Below the pieces are notes generated by a model. That model was not told where the DNA came from. It was given only the letters and a program-made list of their open reading frames with translations, and did not search any database. A program made the translations under genes and the position numbers. Shown piece by piece: positions 54,583-64,000 of a stretch of 64,000 bases of DNA. This DNA is from Proteus appendicitidis (GTDB lineage: Bacteria; Pseudomonadota; Gammaproteobacteria; Enterobacterales; Enterobacteriaceae), in assembly GCF_030271835.1 (NCBI RefSeq), contig NZ_CP127389.1, positions 2,206,001-2,270,000 of the forward strand, given 5' to 3'. Every line of letters begins with the position of its first letter. Within the stretch, counting starts at the first letter, position 1.

Positions 54583-56220
54583 TTACTTAGCAATAATGTA
54601 CAAGTCTTTAGTATGTAAATTATCTAATGGATCTTTACCTGAATAACCACCCACATAAGGTTTAACTAAACGGGTGTTTACATAGTAGTAAAGTGGAACA
54701 ATGGCCGAATCTTTATCTAATACGCCTTCAGCTTTTTGATAAATAGCGGCACGTTCGTCATCAGATTTCACACGTAAAGATTCTTTGATCAATGCGTCAA
54801 ACTCTGTGTTTTTATAGTGAACAGTATTATTACTGCTGTAAGACAGCATCATGTTCAGGAATGAAGAAGGTTCGTTATAATCTGCACACCAACCCGCACG
54901 CGCAACATCATAAGTTCCTTGGTGACGTGTATCTAAGAACGTTTTCCACTCTTGGTTTTCAAGAGAGACATCGGCACCTAGGTTTTTCTTCCAAATTGAA
55001 GAAGCAGCAATTGCCACTTTTTTATGAAGATCAGAAGTATTGTACAGCAGTTTAAATTTCAGTGGGTTTGCTTTGTTATAGCCCGCCTCTTCTAACAATT
55101 GACGTGCTTTCTCATTGCGCTGTTCTTGTGTCCAAGTCGCAAACCATTCTGGTTTGCTCTCTTTAATTCCATCTGTAAATGGAGGAGTAAAGCCGTAAGC
55201 GGGAATATCACCTTGGTTTTTTACTTTATAAGTGATGATATCTCTGTCCATTGACAGTTTCAGCGCTTCACGAACACGAGGATCGTTAAACGGTGCTTTC
55301 TCATTATTAATTTCATAATAATAAGTACATAAATATGGGCTTATACGCAATTCATCTGGGATCTCTTTTTTCAGTTTTTGGAAAAGTTCGATCGGTAAAT
55401 TGCTATATGTCATATCAATTTCACCCGCACGATAGCGGTTTACGTCAGTGACTTCTGATGAGATAGGTAAGAAGGTGACTTTATCAATAACAGTACTTTT
55501 GTTATCCCAATACGTTGGGCTACGTTCTAAAACAATACGTTCGTTGACTGTCCAGTCTTTTAAATTATAAGCGCCGTTACCGACGAAGTTAGCAGGTTGT
55601 GTCCATTTTTCACCAAACTTTTCAATTACTTTTTGGTTAACAGGTGACATGGAGGAGTGAGCTAATAATTTTGGTAAATAAGGCACTGCTTCGGATAAAG
55701 TGATTTCTAATGTGTTGTTATCTAATGCCTTAACACCTAATTCTGTGGCTTTTTTCTTACCTGCAATAATATCGTCAATATTTACAATATGTGCATATTG
55801 CAGATAGCTTTCATAAGGAGATGCAGTATTAGGATCCGCTAAACGTTGCCAGCTATAAACGAAATCTTGTGCTGTAACAGGGTCACCATTTGACCATTTA
55901 GCGCCTTCACGAATTTTGAATGTCCAAACAGTAAAATCTTTATTTTCCCAGCTAGTTGCAGAGCCAGGTAAAATTTCACCATCTGGACCAACAATAGTCA
56001 CGCCTTCGAAAAGATCACGCGCTAATGCAGATTCAGGTACACCTTCGATTTTATGCGGATCAAGTGATTGTGGTTCAGAGCCATTATTACGGACAAGCTC
56101 TTGTTTTTCAGCTAATTTTACCCCGTCTGGAACAACAGCAGCATTAGCTGTTAGTGCTGACAATCCAAAGATTGCGCTTATTGCAATCGCCAACGCACTC
56201 TTTTTAGTTAAATTACTCAT
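54583..56220 (-). CDS. oppA: Periplasmic oligopeptide-binding protein OppA
   Basis: 545-aa substrate-binding protein. The signal peptide ends at TANA-AVVPDG. Family marks are NNGSEPQSLDPHKIEGVPE near 45, the conserved DFVYSWQRLADP near 120 and the WCADYNEPSSFLN segment near 440 that lines the peptide pocket. ATG 56220 is chosen because GGGAG lies 11 nt upstream; an in-frame TTG at 56229 is too close to that site. First gene of oppABCDF. Confidence 0.95.
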   Translation of the reverse strand: MSNLTKKSALAIAISAIFGLSALTANAAVVPDGVKLAEKQELVRNNGSEPQSLDPHKIEGVPESALARDLFEGVTIVGPDGEILPGSATSWENKDFTVWTFKIREGAKWSNGDPVTAQDFVYSWQRLADPNTASPYESYLQYAHIVNIDDIIAGKKKATELGVKALDNNTLEITLSEAVPYLPKLLAHSSMSPVNQKVIEKFGEKWTQPANFVGNGAYNLKDWTVNERIVLERSPTYWDNKSTVIDKVTFLPISSEVTDVNRYRAGEIDMTYSNLPIELFQKLKKEIPDELRISPYLCTYYYEINNEKAPFNDPRVREALKLSMDRDIITYKVKNQGDIPAYGFTPPFTDGIKESKPEWFATWTQEQRNEKARQLLEEAGYNKANPLKFKLLYNTSDLHKKVAIAASSIWKKNLGADVSLENQEWKTFLDTRHQGTYDVARAGWCADYNEPSSFLNMMLSYSSNNTVHYKNTEFDALIKESLRVKSDDERAAIYQKAEGVLDKDSAIVPLYYYVNTRLVKPYVGGYSGKDPLDNLHTKDLYIIAK

Positions 56221-56492
56221 CTTATACAATACTCCCAGTTAGTAAGCTGGTTGTTAGACAACCATTCTGTGATGTTCAGTTGTGTTTTAGAACGGTTTAC
56301 ACAACTTATTGTTTTTACAAAAAAATAAATCAATCTTGTTTATTTGTTATCAGTGCTTAATTGCCTGATAGCATTATAATTTTTTTATGCCGCTAGCTTT
56401 TTTGTGTAGCTTTTTATTGGTTAACTACTTTTTAAGTCACTTTTAATAATTTAAATCACACATAACTATAGAATTTCGATAATTTACCAGTT

Positions 56493-58130
56493 TTAGTTAT
56501 CTGCCTTTATAAAATAGCGCTTTAAGTCCGTATAATCAAAGGGGTCTTTGCCCATAAATCCGCCCACTTTTGGACTAACTAATCTAACACTAACACGATA
56601 ATAGACAGGTACTATCGCTGAATCCTTGTCTAGCAAGGCTTCAGCACGCTGATAGAGTTGATGGCGAGCCACTTTATCAACGGCCATTGAGGCATTATTT
56701 AATGCATCGTCGTAGTCATTATTTTCATAAAAAACGGTATTGAGACTACTTGTAGAAAGAAACGAATTTAAAAACGAGGTAGGTTCATTGTAATCTGCGC
56801 ACCACGTTGCTCTCGCGACTTGGTAATTTCCTTGGTTACGGCTTTCTAATGCCGTTTTCCATTCTTGGTTTTGCAACGTCACATTTGCACCAATACTTTT
56901 TTTCCACATTGATGCAGTCGCTATTGCCTGCTGTTTATTTTGATCTGAGGTATTGTAGAGCAAAGTAAAAGTCAGAGGATTTTGGCTATCAAATCCTGCT
57001 TCTTTTAATAATTCACGCGCCCTTTCATTACGTTGCTGTTGTGTCCAATAAGCCCATTTTGGTGGCTTAAAATTACCGTTGCCAATAAAAGACGGAGTAA
57101 AAGAATAAGCGGGTATTTGCCCTTGCCCCATTATTTTTTCAGCAATAACTTCTCTATCAAGCGTTAGTTTCACAGCTTCTCGAACACGAGGATCATCAAA
57201 AGGGGCTTTTTTATTATTTAATTCATAATAGAAAGTACATAAATACGGTGTGACATGTAAATTCTCTGGCTGCTCTTGTTTCATTTTTTTATACAGAACA
57301 GGCGGAATAGCGCTATTAGTGATATCTATTTCACCGCTACGATAGCGATTTATATCACTGGTTTCTGAACTAATTGGTAAAAATGTGGCTTGCTCAATAA
57401 TGGTGTTTTTATTATCCCAATAAAGTGGATTTCGTTTTAAAGTCACCTTTTCATTCACGACCCAATTTTCAATAACATAAGCGCCATTACCGACAAAATT
57501 TTCAGGACGAGTCCAATTCACGCCATATTTTTCAACAATCTCTTTTTTAACTGGCTTTAACGGAGTGTGACTGACCATATCGACTAAATAAGGAATTGGC
57601 TTGGTTAAATTGACTTGCAAAGTGTGCGCGTCTATCGCTTTTACACCTAATGTTTCAGGGGATTTTTTACCGCTAAGAATATCTGCAACATTTTCAACAT
57701 AAGCATATTCAAGATAACTGGCATAAGGCGAGCCTGTTTTAGGATCGACGACTCGACGCCAGCTATAAACAAAGTCTTCGGCTGTAACGGGTGTGCCATC
57801 ACTCCACTTTGCGTCTTCTCGCAAATAGAATCTCCACACCTTGTTATCATCAGTTTCCCAGCGTTGTGCAACACCGGGCATGCTTTCACCATTAGGCCCC
57901 ACATAGGTCAGCCCCTCTAATAAATTTAAAATAATATTTGTTTCTGGAGCGCCTTCTACTTTGTGCGGATCAAGTGATGAAACTTCAGTACCGTTATTAA
58001 TCACGATATTCTGTTTTTGGGCCAGAATAGTCCCTTCAGGAAGAGTGACGGCATGAGAAAAAAAGGAGGTTAATACAAGTGACATAATACTGAGTGGAAA
58101 CACTGTTTTTAACGTAACTTTATTTTTCAT
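56493..58130 (-). CDS. Second OppA-like oligopeptide-binding protein
   Basis: 545-aa paralogue of OppA, in tandem upstream of it. The signal peptide ends near SHA-VTLPEG. Motifs NNGTEVSSLDPHKVEGAPE, DFVYSWRRVVDP and WCADYNEPTSFLNSF are shared, but many surface residues differ. ATG 58130 has GGAGAGG 5 nt upstream; the frame extends to 58175 without a site. MppA, the murein-tripeptide receptor that uses OppBCDF, is one possible identity. I saw no terminator between the two oppA genes. Confidence 0.9.
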   Translation of the reverse strand: MKNKVTLKTVFPLSIMSLVLTSFFSHAVTLPEGTILAQKQNIVINNGTEVSSLDPHKVEGAPETNIILNLLEGLTYVGPNGESMPGVAQRWETDDNKVWRFYLREDAKWSDGTPVTAEDFVYSWRRVVDPKTGSPYASYLEYAYVENVADILSGKKSPETLGVKAIDAHTLQVNLTKPIPYLVDMVSHTPLKPVKKEIVEKYGVNWTRPENFVGNGAYVIENWVVNEKVTLKRNPLYWDNKNTIIEQATFLPISSETSDINRYRSGEIDITNSAIPPVLYKKMKQEQPENLHVTPYLCTFYYELNNKKAPFDDPRVREAVKLTLDREVIAEKIMGQGQIPAYSFTPSFIGNGNFKPPKWAYWTQQQRNERARELLKEAGFDSQNPLTFTLLYNTSDQNKQQAIATASMWKKSIGANVTLQNQEWKTALESRNQGNYQVARATWCADYNEPTSFLNSFLSTSSLNTVFYENNDYDDALNNASMAVDKVARHQLYQRAEALLDKDSAIVPVYYRVSVRLVSPKVGGFMGKDPFDYTDLKRYFIKADN

Positions 58131-58175
58131 GGGTACCTCTCCTAATAAACAATAATTTATAGCGGGGTCGCTCAA

Positions 58176-58715
58176 TTAACGATATGTATCGTTGTTAAAT
58201 TTTGATTGTAATATTTGTGGCTCTCAAACGTTTAAAAATATTAACGAGATAAAAATGATACTAATACTCTTCTTTTTTACACTTATCGTAAATTTTGTCA
58301 ATTAATGCGGTATTCTTATCACTTAACTTTATTGAGCCACCTAGAGTTCTATCCTGAGAAAATAAAAAATACATATCAAGAGAAGCAAAACAACAAATAA
58401 ACATTAAATTAACATCATGCAAGTTTTATAGATAGAAAACCTACTTAGCTCACAAAATTAATATATTTAGGATGGATTTTATCCGACTTGCAGAACTTTA
58501 TGATGCTTTATTTGTAAAAAATTTCTTTTTGAAATTAATTAAAAATAACAATAAATTCATCTTTAGAGTGAATAACAATTCTGGGCTAAAAATATTTATA
58601 GATTATTAAATATTCAACTTTATTATTTGTTTTTAAATTTTAATCTATATGTTTAATTGAAATGTTATTAAACAATTTTTTATTTATATTTCTATGTGTT
58701 AGATAAAATGTCAGA
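58176..58715. other. 540-nt intergenic region upstream of the second oppA
   Basis: AT-rich; must hold the promoter of the second oppA gene. No ORF with a ribosome site and no operator that I recognise. Confidence 0.5.
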
Positions 58716-58758
58716 TAAAAAAAACCTCTTTAATATACATATAGAATATTAAAGAGGT
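58716..58758 (-). terminator. Terminator of nirB-nirD-cysG
   Basis: Perfect 13-bp stem ACCTCTTTAATAT / ATATTAAAGAGGT (58724-58736, 58746-58758) with a 9-nt loop, followed leftward by seven T. It lies 36 nt after the cysG stop. Confidence 0.92.
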
Positions 58759-58794
58759 GTTTAATTTTAAGATGATATCATCAATTCTTTTCAG

Positions 58795-60177
58795 CTATTT
58801 AGCTGATTTTGATTGAAACCATTGTAGCTTATCATTCAGTTTGACAACCTCTCCCACAATAATCAGTGCAGGGCTTTCCATTGTTTCTGCCATTTCTGCC
58901 AGTTGGCGTAATTGACCAACAATCACTTTTTGTGTTGTTAACGTTCCCTTTTCGATAATGGCAACGGGCATAGTCGCGCACATGTTTTGGCTAAGTAACA
59001 TTTGCTGAATATACGGCGCTTTACTTAATCCCATATAAAACACCAAGGTCTGATTCTTTTGCGCAATACATTGCCACTGGGCTTCATTTAACCCTTTGCC
59101 ATGTCCCGTAATAAAACGGACACTTTGCGCATAATCTCGATGCGTTAAAGGGATCCCCGCATAAGTGGTACAACCTGATGCCGCCGTAATTCCGGGGATC
59201 ACAGAAAATGGAATATGATGTTCAATCAAGGCTTCTAGCTCCTCACTGCCTCGACCAAAAATAAAGGGATCGCCTCCTTTTAATCTCACCACGCGTTTTC
59301 CTGCTGTGGCTTCTTTGATTAAAATTTGATTGATTTCATCTTGAGGAACACAGTGAAAACCTGCTTGCTTACCAACATAAATACGTTGTGCGTCTCTGCG
59401 GACTAATGCCATGACCTCATCAGACACTAATCTATCATAAACCACCACATCAGCTTGCTGACACTGCTGTAAACCTTTAATGGTCATTAGCCCAGCATCG
59501 CCTGGCCCTGCTCCGACTAAAACAACACTGCCTTTAGGTTGCTGATTTTCAGATAATAGTGCGCTAATGCGTTGCTTAATACCGTCGTCTCTTTGCGCTT
59601 CTATTTCAGCTTGTAGTGATTTATCCTCGAAAAATTGCTCCCAAAAATAACGTCTGGCACTCATCGATGAAAAACGCTGTTTTATTTGCTCACGTAACGT
59701 TCCAGCGAGTTGCGCTAACGCACCAAGATAATTAGGGAGCAGTTGTTCAATTTTTTCTCGCAAAATACGCGCTAGCACAGGCGCTTTTCCGCCCGATGAA
59801 ATCGCCACTACAATAGGTGAACGATCGATAACAGAAGGCATAATAAAGCTGGCTTGCTCTGGTGAATCAACGACATTACAAAATATCTGTTTCTCTGTCG
59901 CGGATTGAAAAACCTGTTGATTCACTTGCTCATTATCTGTTGCAGCAATAACAAGCCATTTACCCGATAGATGATCCGCAGTAAATACACCCATGATGCA
60001 GTTTAGTTTTTGCTCAGAATGCCACTGCATAAATTGCCCTGTAAACGAAGGTGCGATAACAGAAATAATCGCGCCTGCCTCCATAAGCAATCGGGCTTTA
60101 CGTTCAGCAATCTCACCGCCTCCTACTAATAAACAAGGTTTATCTTTGAGCTGACAGAATATTGGAAAGTAATCCAT
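58795..60177 (-). CDS. cysG: Sirohaem synthase CysG (multifunctional)
   Basis: 460-aa enzyme that makes sirohaem from uroporphyrinogen III, the cofactor of NirB and of sulfite reductase. The N-terminal dehydrogenase/ferrochelatase domain has [15 protein letters not shown] near 16 and [19 protein letters not shown] near 120. The C-terminal SAM methyltransferase domain has [17 protein letters not shown] near 217 and [16 protein letters not shown] near 300. ATG 60177 is chosen over 60183 because AGGGGA ends right at the latter. Third gene of the nir operon, 14 nt after nirD. Confidence 0.95.
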   Translation of the reverse strand: MDYFPIFCQLKDKPCLLVGGGEIAERKARLLMEAGAIISVIAPSFTGQFMQWHSEQKLNCIMGVFTADHLSGKWLVIAATDNEQVNQQVFQSATEKQIFCNVVDSPEQASFIMPSVIDRSPIVVAISSGGKAPVLARILREKIEQLLPNYLGALAQLAGTLREQIKQRFSSMSARRYFWEQFFEDKSLQAEIEAQRDDGIKQRISALLSENQQPKGSVVLVGAGPGDAGLMTIKGLQQCQQADVVVYDRLVSDEVMALVRRDAQRIYVGKQAGFHCVPQDEINQILIKEATAGKRVVRLKGGDPFIFGRGSEELEALIEHHIPFSVIPGITAASGCTTYAGIPLTHRDYAQSVRFITGHGKGLNEAQWQCIAQKNQTLVFYMGLSKAPYIQQMLLSQNMCATMPVAIIEKGTLTTQKVIVGQLRQLAEMAETMESPALIIVGEVVKLNDKLQWFQSKSAK

Positions 60178-60191
60178 ATTCATTCCCCTAT

Positions 60192-60536
60192 TTATTGAGA
60201 TGATTTATTACGGCTGCGTACACTGACAGTATTTCCTTCAACCTTGACATCAAAATGAGTGATCGAGAAATTCTCATCCTCAAGGCAAAAACCGTCCGTT
60301 AAACGAAAATGCTGTTTTTTTAATGGGCTGACGATATACAACTCATTTTCATGTTCAGCAATCAGCCCTCGAGACAGAACACTAGAATGTGCAAAGGGAT
60401 CTATATTGCTTAACGCATATAAACGTGCATCAGAGTAAGGGCGAAATATGGCAACATGATCTTGTTCCACCAGCGCACAAACACCTGTTCCTGGCGTAAT
60501 GTCATCTAATTGGCAAACCGCTATCCATTGGCTCAT
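60192..60536 (-). CDS. nirD: Nitrite reductase (NADH) small subunit
   Basis: 114-aa Rieske-like small subunit of the cytoplasmic NADH-dependent nitrite reductase, needed for full activity with NirB. The family start [20 protein letters not shown] is present, and the usual Rieske cysteine-histidine ligands are missing, as in other NirD proteins. It overlaps nirB by 4 nt (ATGA). Confidence 0.93.
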   Translation of the reverse strand: MSQWIAVCQLDDITPGTGVCALVEQDHVAIFRPYSDARLYALSNIDPFAHSSVLSRGLIAEHENELYIVSPLKKQHFRLTDGFCLEDENFSITHFDVKVEGNTVSVRSRNKSSQ

Positions 60537-63079
60537 GATTGCGCCTCCTCAGTGACCAGTTTGATATCAATACGTTCGTGTAAACGTGCGGGGCGATGTT
60601 GAAATCGTTCTTTTACCGTTTGCACTGTCGGATCAGGCATTGGATTATTAATAAAGTGGGCAAAGCGTTTTAATGCTTTTGGAGAATCAACCGTTTCTTT
60701 CCATTCACAAGCGGCACGTTCTTGTAAGGCTTTCAGTTCTTTTTCTAACTGTACATTTAAGCCTAATTTGTCGTTAATAATGACATCACGTAAATATTCA
60801 ATACCGCCTTCTAGATTATCTAGCCACACTGAAGTGCGTTGCAGCTTATCGGCAGTGCGAATATAAAACATCATAAAGCGGTCGATATAATGCACTAAAG
60901 TTTCTTCATCGAGATCTGAAGCAAATAGATCTCCATGACGTGGTTTCATACCACCATTTCCACCAAAATAGAGGTTCCAGCCTTTATCTGTGGCGATAAT
61001 ACCCACGTCTTTTCCTTGAGCTTCAGAACATTCACGGGTGCAACCTGAAACGCCAAATTTCATCTTATGAGGTGTTCTAATACCTTTATAACGATGCTCT
61101 AATGCAACACCCAAACCGACGCTGTCACCAACGCCAAAACGACACCAACTACTGCCTACACACGTTTTTACCATACGCAGCGCTTTCGCATAGGCATGAC
61201 CTGTTTCAAAACCTGCCGCAATCAGTTTTTCCCAAATCGCGGGCAAATCCTGTTTATGCGCACCGAACATTGCCATGCGTTGCGAGCCAGTAATTTTGGT
61301 ATACAAATTGTATTCTTGAGCAATTTGCCCAATCGCAATAATGCCTGCGGGGGTAATTTCTCCACCAGGAGAACGAGGAATAATGGAATAAGTCCCATCT
61401 TTTTGCATATTCGCGAGGAAGTTGTCGTTAGTATCTTGTAGAGAAACTAAATCATCACGCAAGATATAATCATTCCAACATGAAGCAAGCAATGAACCCA
61501 CGGTTGGTTTACATACTTCACAACCATAACCTTGACCGTGTTTTTGCAGCAGTTCATCAAAACTTTTCAGCCCTTCTACGCGAATAAGATGATAAAGCTC
61601 TTGGCGAGAATAGTGAAAATGCTCACAAAGATGGTGATTAACTTCAATGCCTTGTTTTGCTAATTCTGCATTTAAAACTTGGGTCACAAGAGGAATACAA
61701 CCACCACATCCCGTACCTGCTTTGGTTTCTGCTTTAATCGCAGCGACCGTATGACACCCTCGTTCAATGGCTTGAATAATGTCGCCTTTTGTTACATCAA
61801 AACAAGAGCAGATTTGTGCCGTTTCAGGTAAGGAATCTACACCTATTGCTGGCTTACTTCCTGCATGTGTCGGCAAAATTAAGGCGTCTGGATGCTCGGG
61901 TAATTCAATGGTGTTTAGTGATAGTTGCAAGAGATTGCCATAATCTTCGGTATCGCCTACTAATACGGCACCCAATAGGTATTTATTATCTTCACTAACA
62001 ATCAGGCGTTTATAAATTTCTTTGCCTTCATCAAGATAAATATAACTACGGCATCCTTCTTGACGACCATGAGCATCACCAATACCGCCCACATCAACAC
62101 CTAGCAGTTTTAGTTTTGCACTTAAATCAGCCCCCTGAAAGACAGAGTGATGACCTAATAAATTATCGACGGCAACTTGTGCCATTTTGTAACCCGGCGC
62201 CACTAAGCCGAAGGTTTTATTTTGCCAAGATGCACATTCACCAATGGCGTAAATATCAGGATCGGTTGTTTGGCAATAATCATTGATGACAATACCGCCT
62301 CGTGGGGCAATAGCTAGATCACATTGACGAGCTAATTTATCTTTCGGACGAATACCTGTAGAGAACACAATAAAGTCCACTTCAAGAGAAGTACCATCTG
62401 CAAATTGCAGTGTTTTACGTGCGTTTTCTCCTGTCGATAATATTTCTTGTGTATTTTTAGAGGTATGCACTTTCACTCCCATACGCTCTATTTTTCGCTT
62501 AAGTTGCTCTCCCCCTAATGTATCAAGCTGTTCTGCCATTAATGTGGGTGCAAACTCGATAACGTGAGTTTCGATACCTAAACTTTTGAGTGCGCCAGCA
62601 GCTTCTAGACCTAAAAGCCCTCCACCAATCACCGCCCCTTTACGACTAATACGTGCGCAAGATTCAATAGCATTTAAATCTTCAATAGTCCGATAGACAA
62701 AGCAATCTGGTGAGTTATTTCCCTTAATTGGCGGAACCCATGGATAAGAGCCTGTTGCCATCACTAATTTATCGTAACTAACACAACGCCCTGTATTAGT
62801 GTGTACCACTTTTTCGTCACGATTAATGGTTATCACGCGTTCACCCATTAATACTTCTATTTGGTGTTTTTCGTAATAGCCTTGTTTAACTAAAGAGAGT
62901 TCTTCTGCGGTGTGATGGGAGAAATAAGAGGAGAGATGGACTCTATCGTATGCAACGCGAGGTTCTTCACAAAAGACGACAATATTAAATTCTTCATTGC
63001 CACCTTTATCAATCAGTTCTTCGATATAACGGTGCCCCACCATACCGTTACCGATGATTGCGAGTGTTTTCTTGCTCAT
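60533..63079 (-). CDS. nirB: Nitrite reductase (NADH) large subunit
   Basis: 848-aa flavo-iron-sulfur-sirohaem enzyme reducing nitrite to ammonium with NADH in the cytoplasm. Domain order: FAD/NAD-binding oxidoreductase (IIGNGMVGHRYIEEL at the start, second Rossmann GGGLLGLEAAG near 153), a [2Fe-2S] BFD-like domain (CSCFDVTKGD near 425, GCGGC near 458), and the sulfite/nitrite reductase domains with C-x5-C (CVGSSWC) and C-x3-C (CTREC) cysteines holding [4Fe-4S] and sirohaem near 640-690. GAGG lies before ATG 63079. Controlled by a perfect FNR site upstream. Confidence 0.96.
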   Translation of the reverse strand: MSKKTLAIIGNGMVGHRYIEELIDKGGNEEFNIVVFCEEPRVAYDRVHLSSYFSHHTAEELSLVKQGYYEKHQIEVLMGERVITINRDEKVVHTNTGRCVSYDKLVMATGSYPWVPPIKGNNSPDCFVYRTIEDLNAIESCARISRKGAVIGGGLLGLEAAGALKSLGIETHVIEFAPTLMAEQLDTLGGEQLKRKIERMGVKVHTSKNTQEILSTGENARKTLQFADGTSLEVDFIVFSTGIRPKDKLARQCDLAIAPRGGIVINDYCQTTDPDIYAIGECASWQNKTFGLVAPGYKMAQVAVDNLLGHHSVFQGADLSAKLKLLGVDVGGIGDAHGRQEGCRSYIYLDEGKEIYKRLIVSEDNKYLLGAVLVGDTEDYGNLLQLSLNTIELPEHPDALILPTHAGSKPAIGVDSLPETAQICSCFDVTKGDIIQAIERGCHTVAAIKAETKAGTGCGGCIPLVTQVLNAELAKQGIEVNHHLCEHFHYSRQELYHLIRVEGLKSFDELLQKHGQGYGCEVCKPTVGSLLASCWNDYILRDDLVSLQDTNDNFLANMQKDGTYSIIPRSPGGEITPAGIIAIGQIAQEYNLYTKITGSQRMAMFGAHKQDLPAIWEKLIAAGFETGHAYAKALRMVKTCVGSSWCRFGVGDSVGLGVALEHRYKGIRTPHKMKFGVSGCTRECSEAQGKDVGIIATDKGWNLYFGGNGGMKPRHGDLFASDLDEETLVHYIDRFMMFYIRTADKLQRTSVWLDNLEGGIEYLRDVIINDKLGLNVQLEKELKALQERAACEWKETVDSPKALKRFAHFINNPMPDPTVQTVKERFQHRPARLHERIDIKLVTEEAQS

Positions 63080-63110
63080 TTTTGCCTCAAATTTAAAGAT
63101 TTCTAAGGCT

Positions 63111-63151
63111 AAAATACGAAACTACTCATAAGATATATTGATGAATATCAA
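63111..63151 (-). promoter_or_regulatory. FNR-dependent promoter of nirB
   Basis: TTGAT-GAAT-ATCAA at 63138-63151 is a perfect FNR site. If it is centred at -41.5 the start site falls near 63103, and TATTTT at 63116-63111 serves as -10. A NarL-like heptamer, TACTCAT (63123-63129), lies between. Induction without oxygen is expected. Confidence 0.88.
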
Positions 63152-63409
63152 ATACAGCTTAATCAATTCAGCTAATACAACTTAATAGTCAATGAGTTAC
63201 TACTAAAGGAGTATTTCATCATCCTGTTCTTGCGGTTAATTATTCTTCTACCATAATTAATTATGACCACCTTATAACGAAGAGTTATATATAAGCGTAA
63301 TTAAAACTTTGCGCATTGGTCACGTTTTGCCTAAGTTAATTTCACAAAGTAATAACTAATAAGTTATTGACATAACGACTTTAGCTACACCATTTCAGGG
63401 AGCGTCTCA

Positions 63410-64000
63410 TGAAAGCAAAATTATTATCATTATTGGTTGTGGGTGCCCTTTCCGTACCGGCATTTGCAGCAACTCCTGCTAATACATTAATTGTGGTACA
63501 AGGGCTTGATGATTTAGTCAGTCTTGATCCTGCTGAAAGTAATGAGCTATCGAGTATTCAAACTGTACCGAGTTTATATCAACGTATTGTTCAACCTAAT
63601 CGTGATAATCCAGAAATTAATGAACCGATTTTGGTTGAAAGTTGGCAAGCAAATCCTGAACAAAAAACGATCGTATTTAAAATTAAACCCGAGGCAAAAT
63701 TTGCATCAGGTAACGCTGTGCGTCCTGAAGATATTATCTTCTCTTATCAGCGTGCGATCATCATGAATAAATCACCAGCCTTTATTCTAAATGTATTGGG
63801 TTGGAAAACAGATAACATTAATTCGTTACTCAAAAAAATCAGTGATAACGAATTGGAAGTACGTTGGACAGCCGATGTTAGCCCTAATGTTGTGCTAAAT
63901 ATCCTTTCAACCCCAATTGCTTCTATCGTTGATGAAAAACTAGTTTCTGCTCATATTAAAAATAATGATTTTGGTAATAGCTGGCTGAAAATGAACTCAG
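63410..64000 (+). CDS. Family 5 peptide-type substrate-binding protein, truncated by the window end
   Basis: The N-terminal 197 codons are visible and the frame is open at the right edge. The signal peptide is MKAKLLSLLVVGALSVPAFA. The mature start LIVVQGLDDLVSLDPAESNELSS and the DIIFSYQRAIIMN segment near 115 mark an SBP family 5 (Opp/Dpp-like) receptor for peptides or similar ligands. CAGGGAG lies about 8 nt before ATG 63410. It is not close to the OppA paralogues, and its own permease genes are probably just beyond the window. Confidence 0.85.

Noticed and set aside
1..64000. CRISPR arrays, tRNA or rRNA genes, insertion sequences and prophage genes
   Set aside because: I looked on both strands for regular direct repeats with spacers, T-loop motifs, transposase motifs and phage structural genes, and found none. 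The only tandem array is the 47-bp repeat before hemB.

Overview
The window is an AT-rich chromosomal stretch from a Proteus species. The strongest clue is the divergent LysR regulator / class A beta-lactamase pair at 7668-9611, which closely resembles the chromosomal cefuroximase system (CumR/CumA, also called HugA) of the P. vulgaris / P. penneri group. P. mirabilis normally lacks this pair. Housekeeping genes (hemB, codBA, nirBD-cysG, opp, phoH, yjjPB, yecF) are clearly enterobacterial. I saw no rRNA or tRNA gene, CRISPR array, phage or intact insertion sequence.

Layout, left to right. 1-2.3 kb: two ECF-type ABC ATPases and a short DedA-family protein. 2.6-7.6 kb: a TRAP transporter (TAXI receptor and fused permease), a GntR/FCD regulator and L-2-hydroxyglutarate oxidase, probably one catabolic operon. 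7.7-13.2 kb: cumR/cumA, an Lrp-type regulator divergent from a LysE exporter, a Ves/HutD cupin and a MocR regulator (YdcR). 13.3-15.8 kb: a CioAB-type cytochrome bd oxidase with its DUF2474 small subunit. 16.4-18 kb: a DUF805 protein and a Fur-box-controlled siderophore-interacting reductase. 18.1-23.8 kb: chaperone-usher fimbrial cluster 1. 24.2-33.5 kb: phoH with a Pho box and a terminator-containing leader, a methyltransferase-like protein, endonuclease I, yjjPB, a Fur-box orphan, two universal stress proteins flanking a small membrane protein, an ADP/ATP-dependent NAD(P)HX dehydratase, yecF and a small periplasmic protein. 33.6-36.2 kb: a dispersed palindromic repeat with tandem copies, hemB, a HIT protein and a small phosphatase operon. 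36.5-40.8 kb: codBA with a PurR box and a Tat-signal aminotransferase. 40.9-47.5 kb: fimbrial cluster 2 with an MrpJ-like regulator just upstream. 48.1-50.6 kb: a secreted endonuclease/exonuclease/phosphatase-fold protein and a lipoprotein resembling a type VI secretion immunity protein, followed by a short possible effector remnant. 50.7-58.1 kb: oppABCDF plus a second oppA. 58.8-63.1 kb: nirB-nirD-cysG behind a perfect FNR site. 63.4 kb to the end: a truncated peptide-binding protein gene.

Several units can be linked to regulators by visible operators: Fur (17.1 and 29.3 kb), PhoB (25.3 kb), PurR (39.1 kb), FNR (63.1 kb), a likely CumR box (8.6 kb) and a likely GntR operator (2.6 kb). Many transcription units end in clear intrinsic terminators. 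Three operons (both fimbrial clusters and opp) carry hairpins directly after the gene whose product is needed in greatest amount.

The most interesting candidates are: the phoH leader (PhoB promoter, strong early terminator, tiny ORF crossing the terminator); the orphan Tli3-like lipoprotein with a possible Tle3 fragment; the TRAP/GntR/LhgO operon; the asymmetric ECF ATPase pair; and a Fur-box gene of unknown function. All gene names rest on remembered family features, because no database search was possible.
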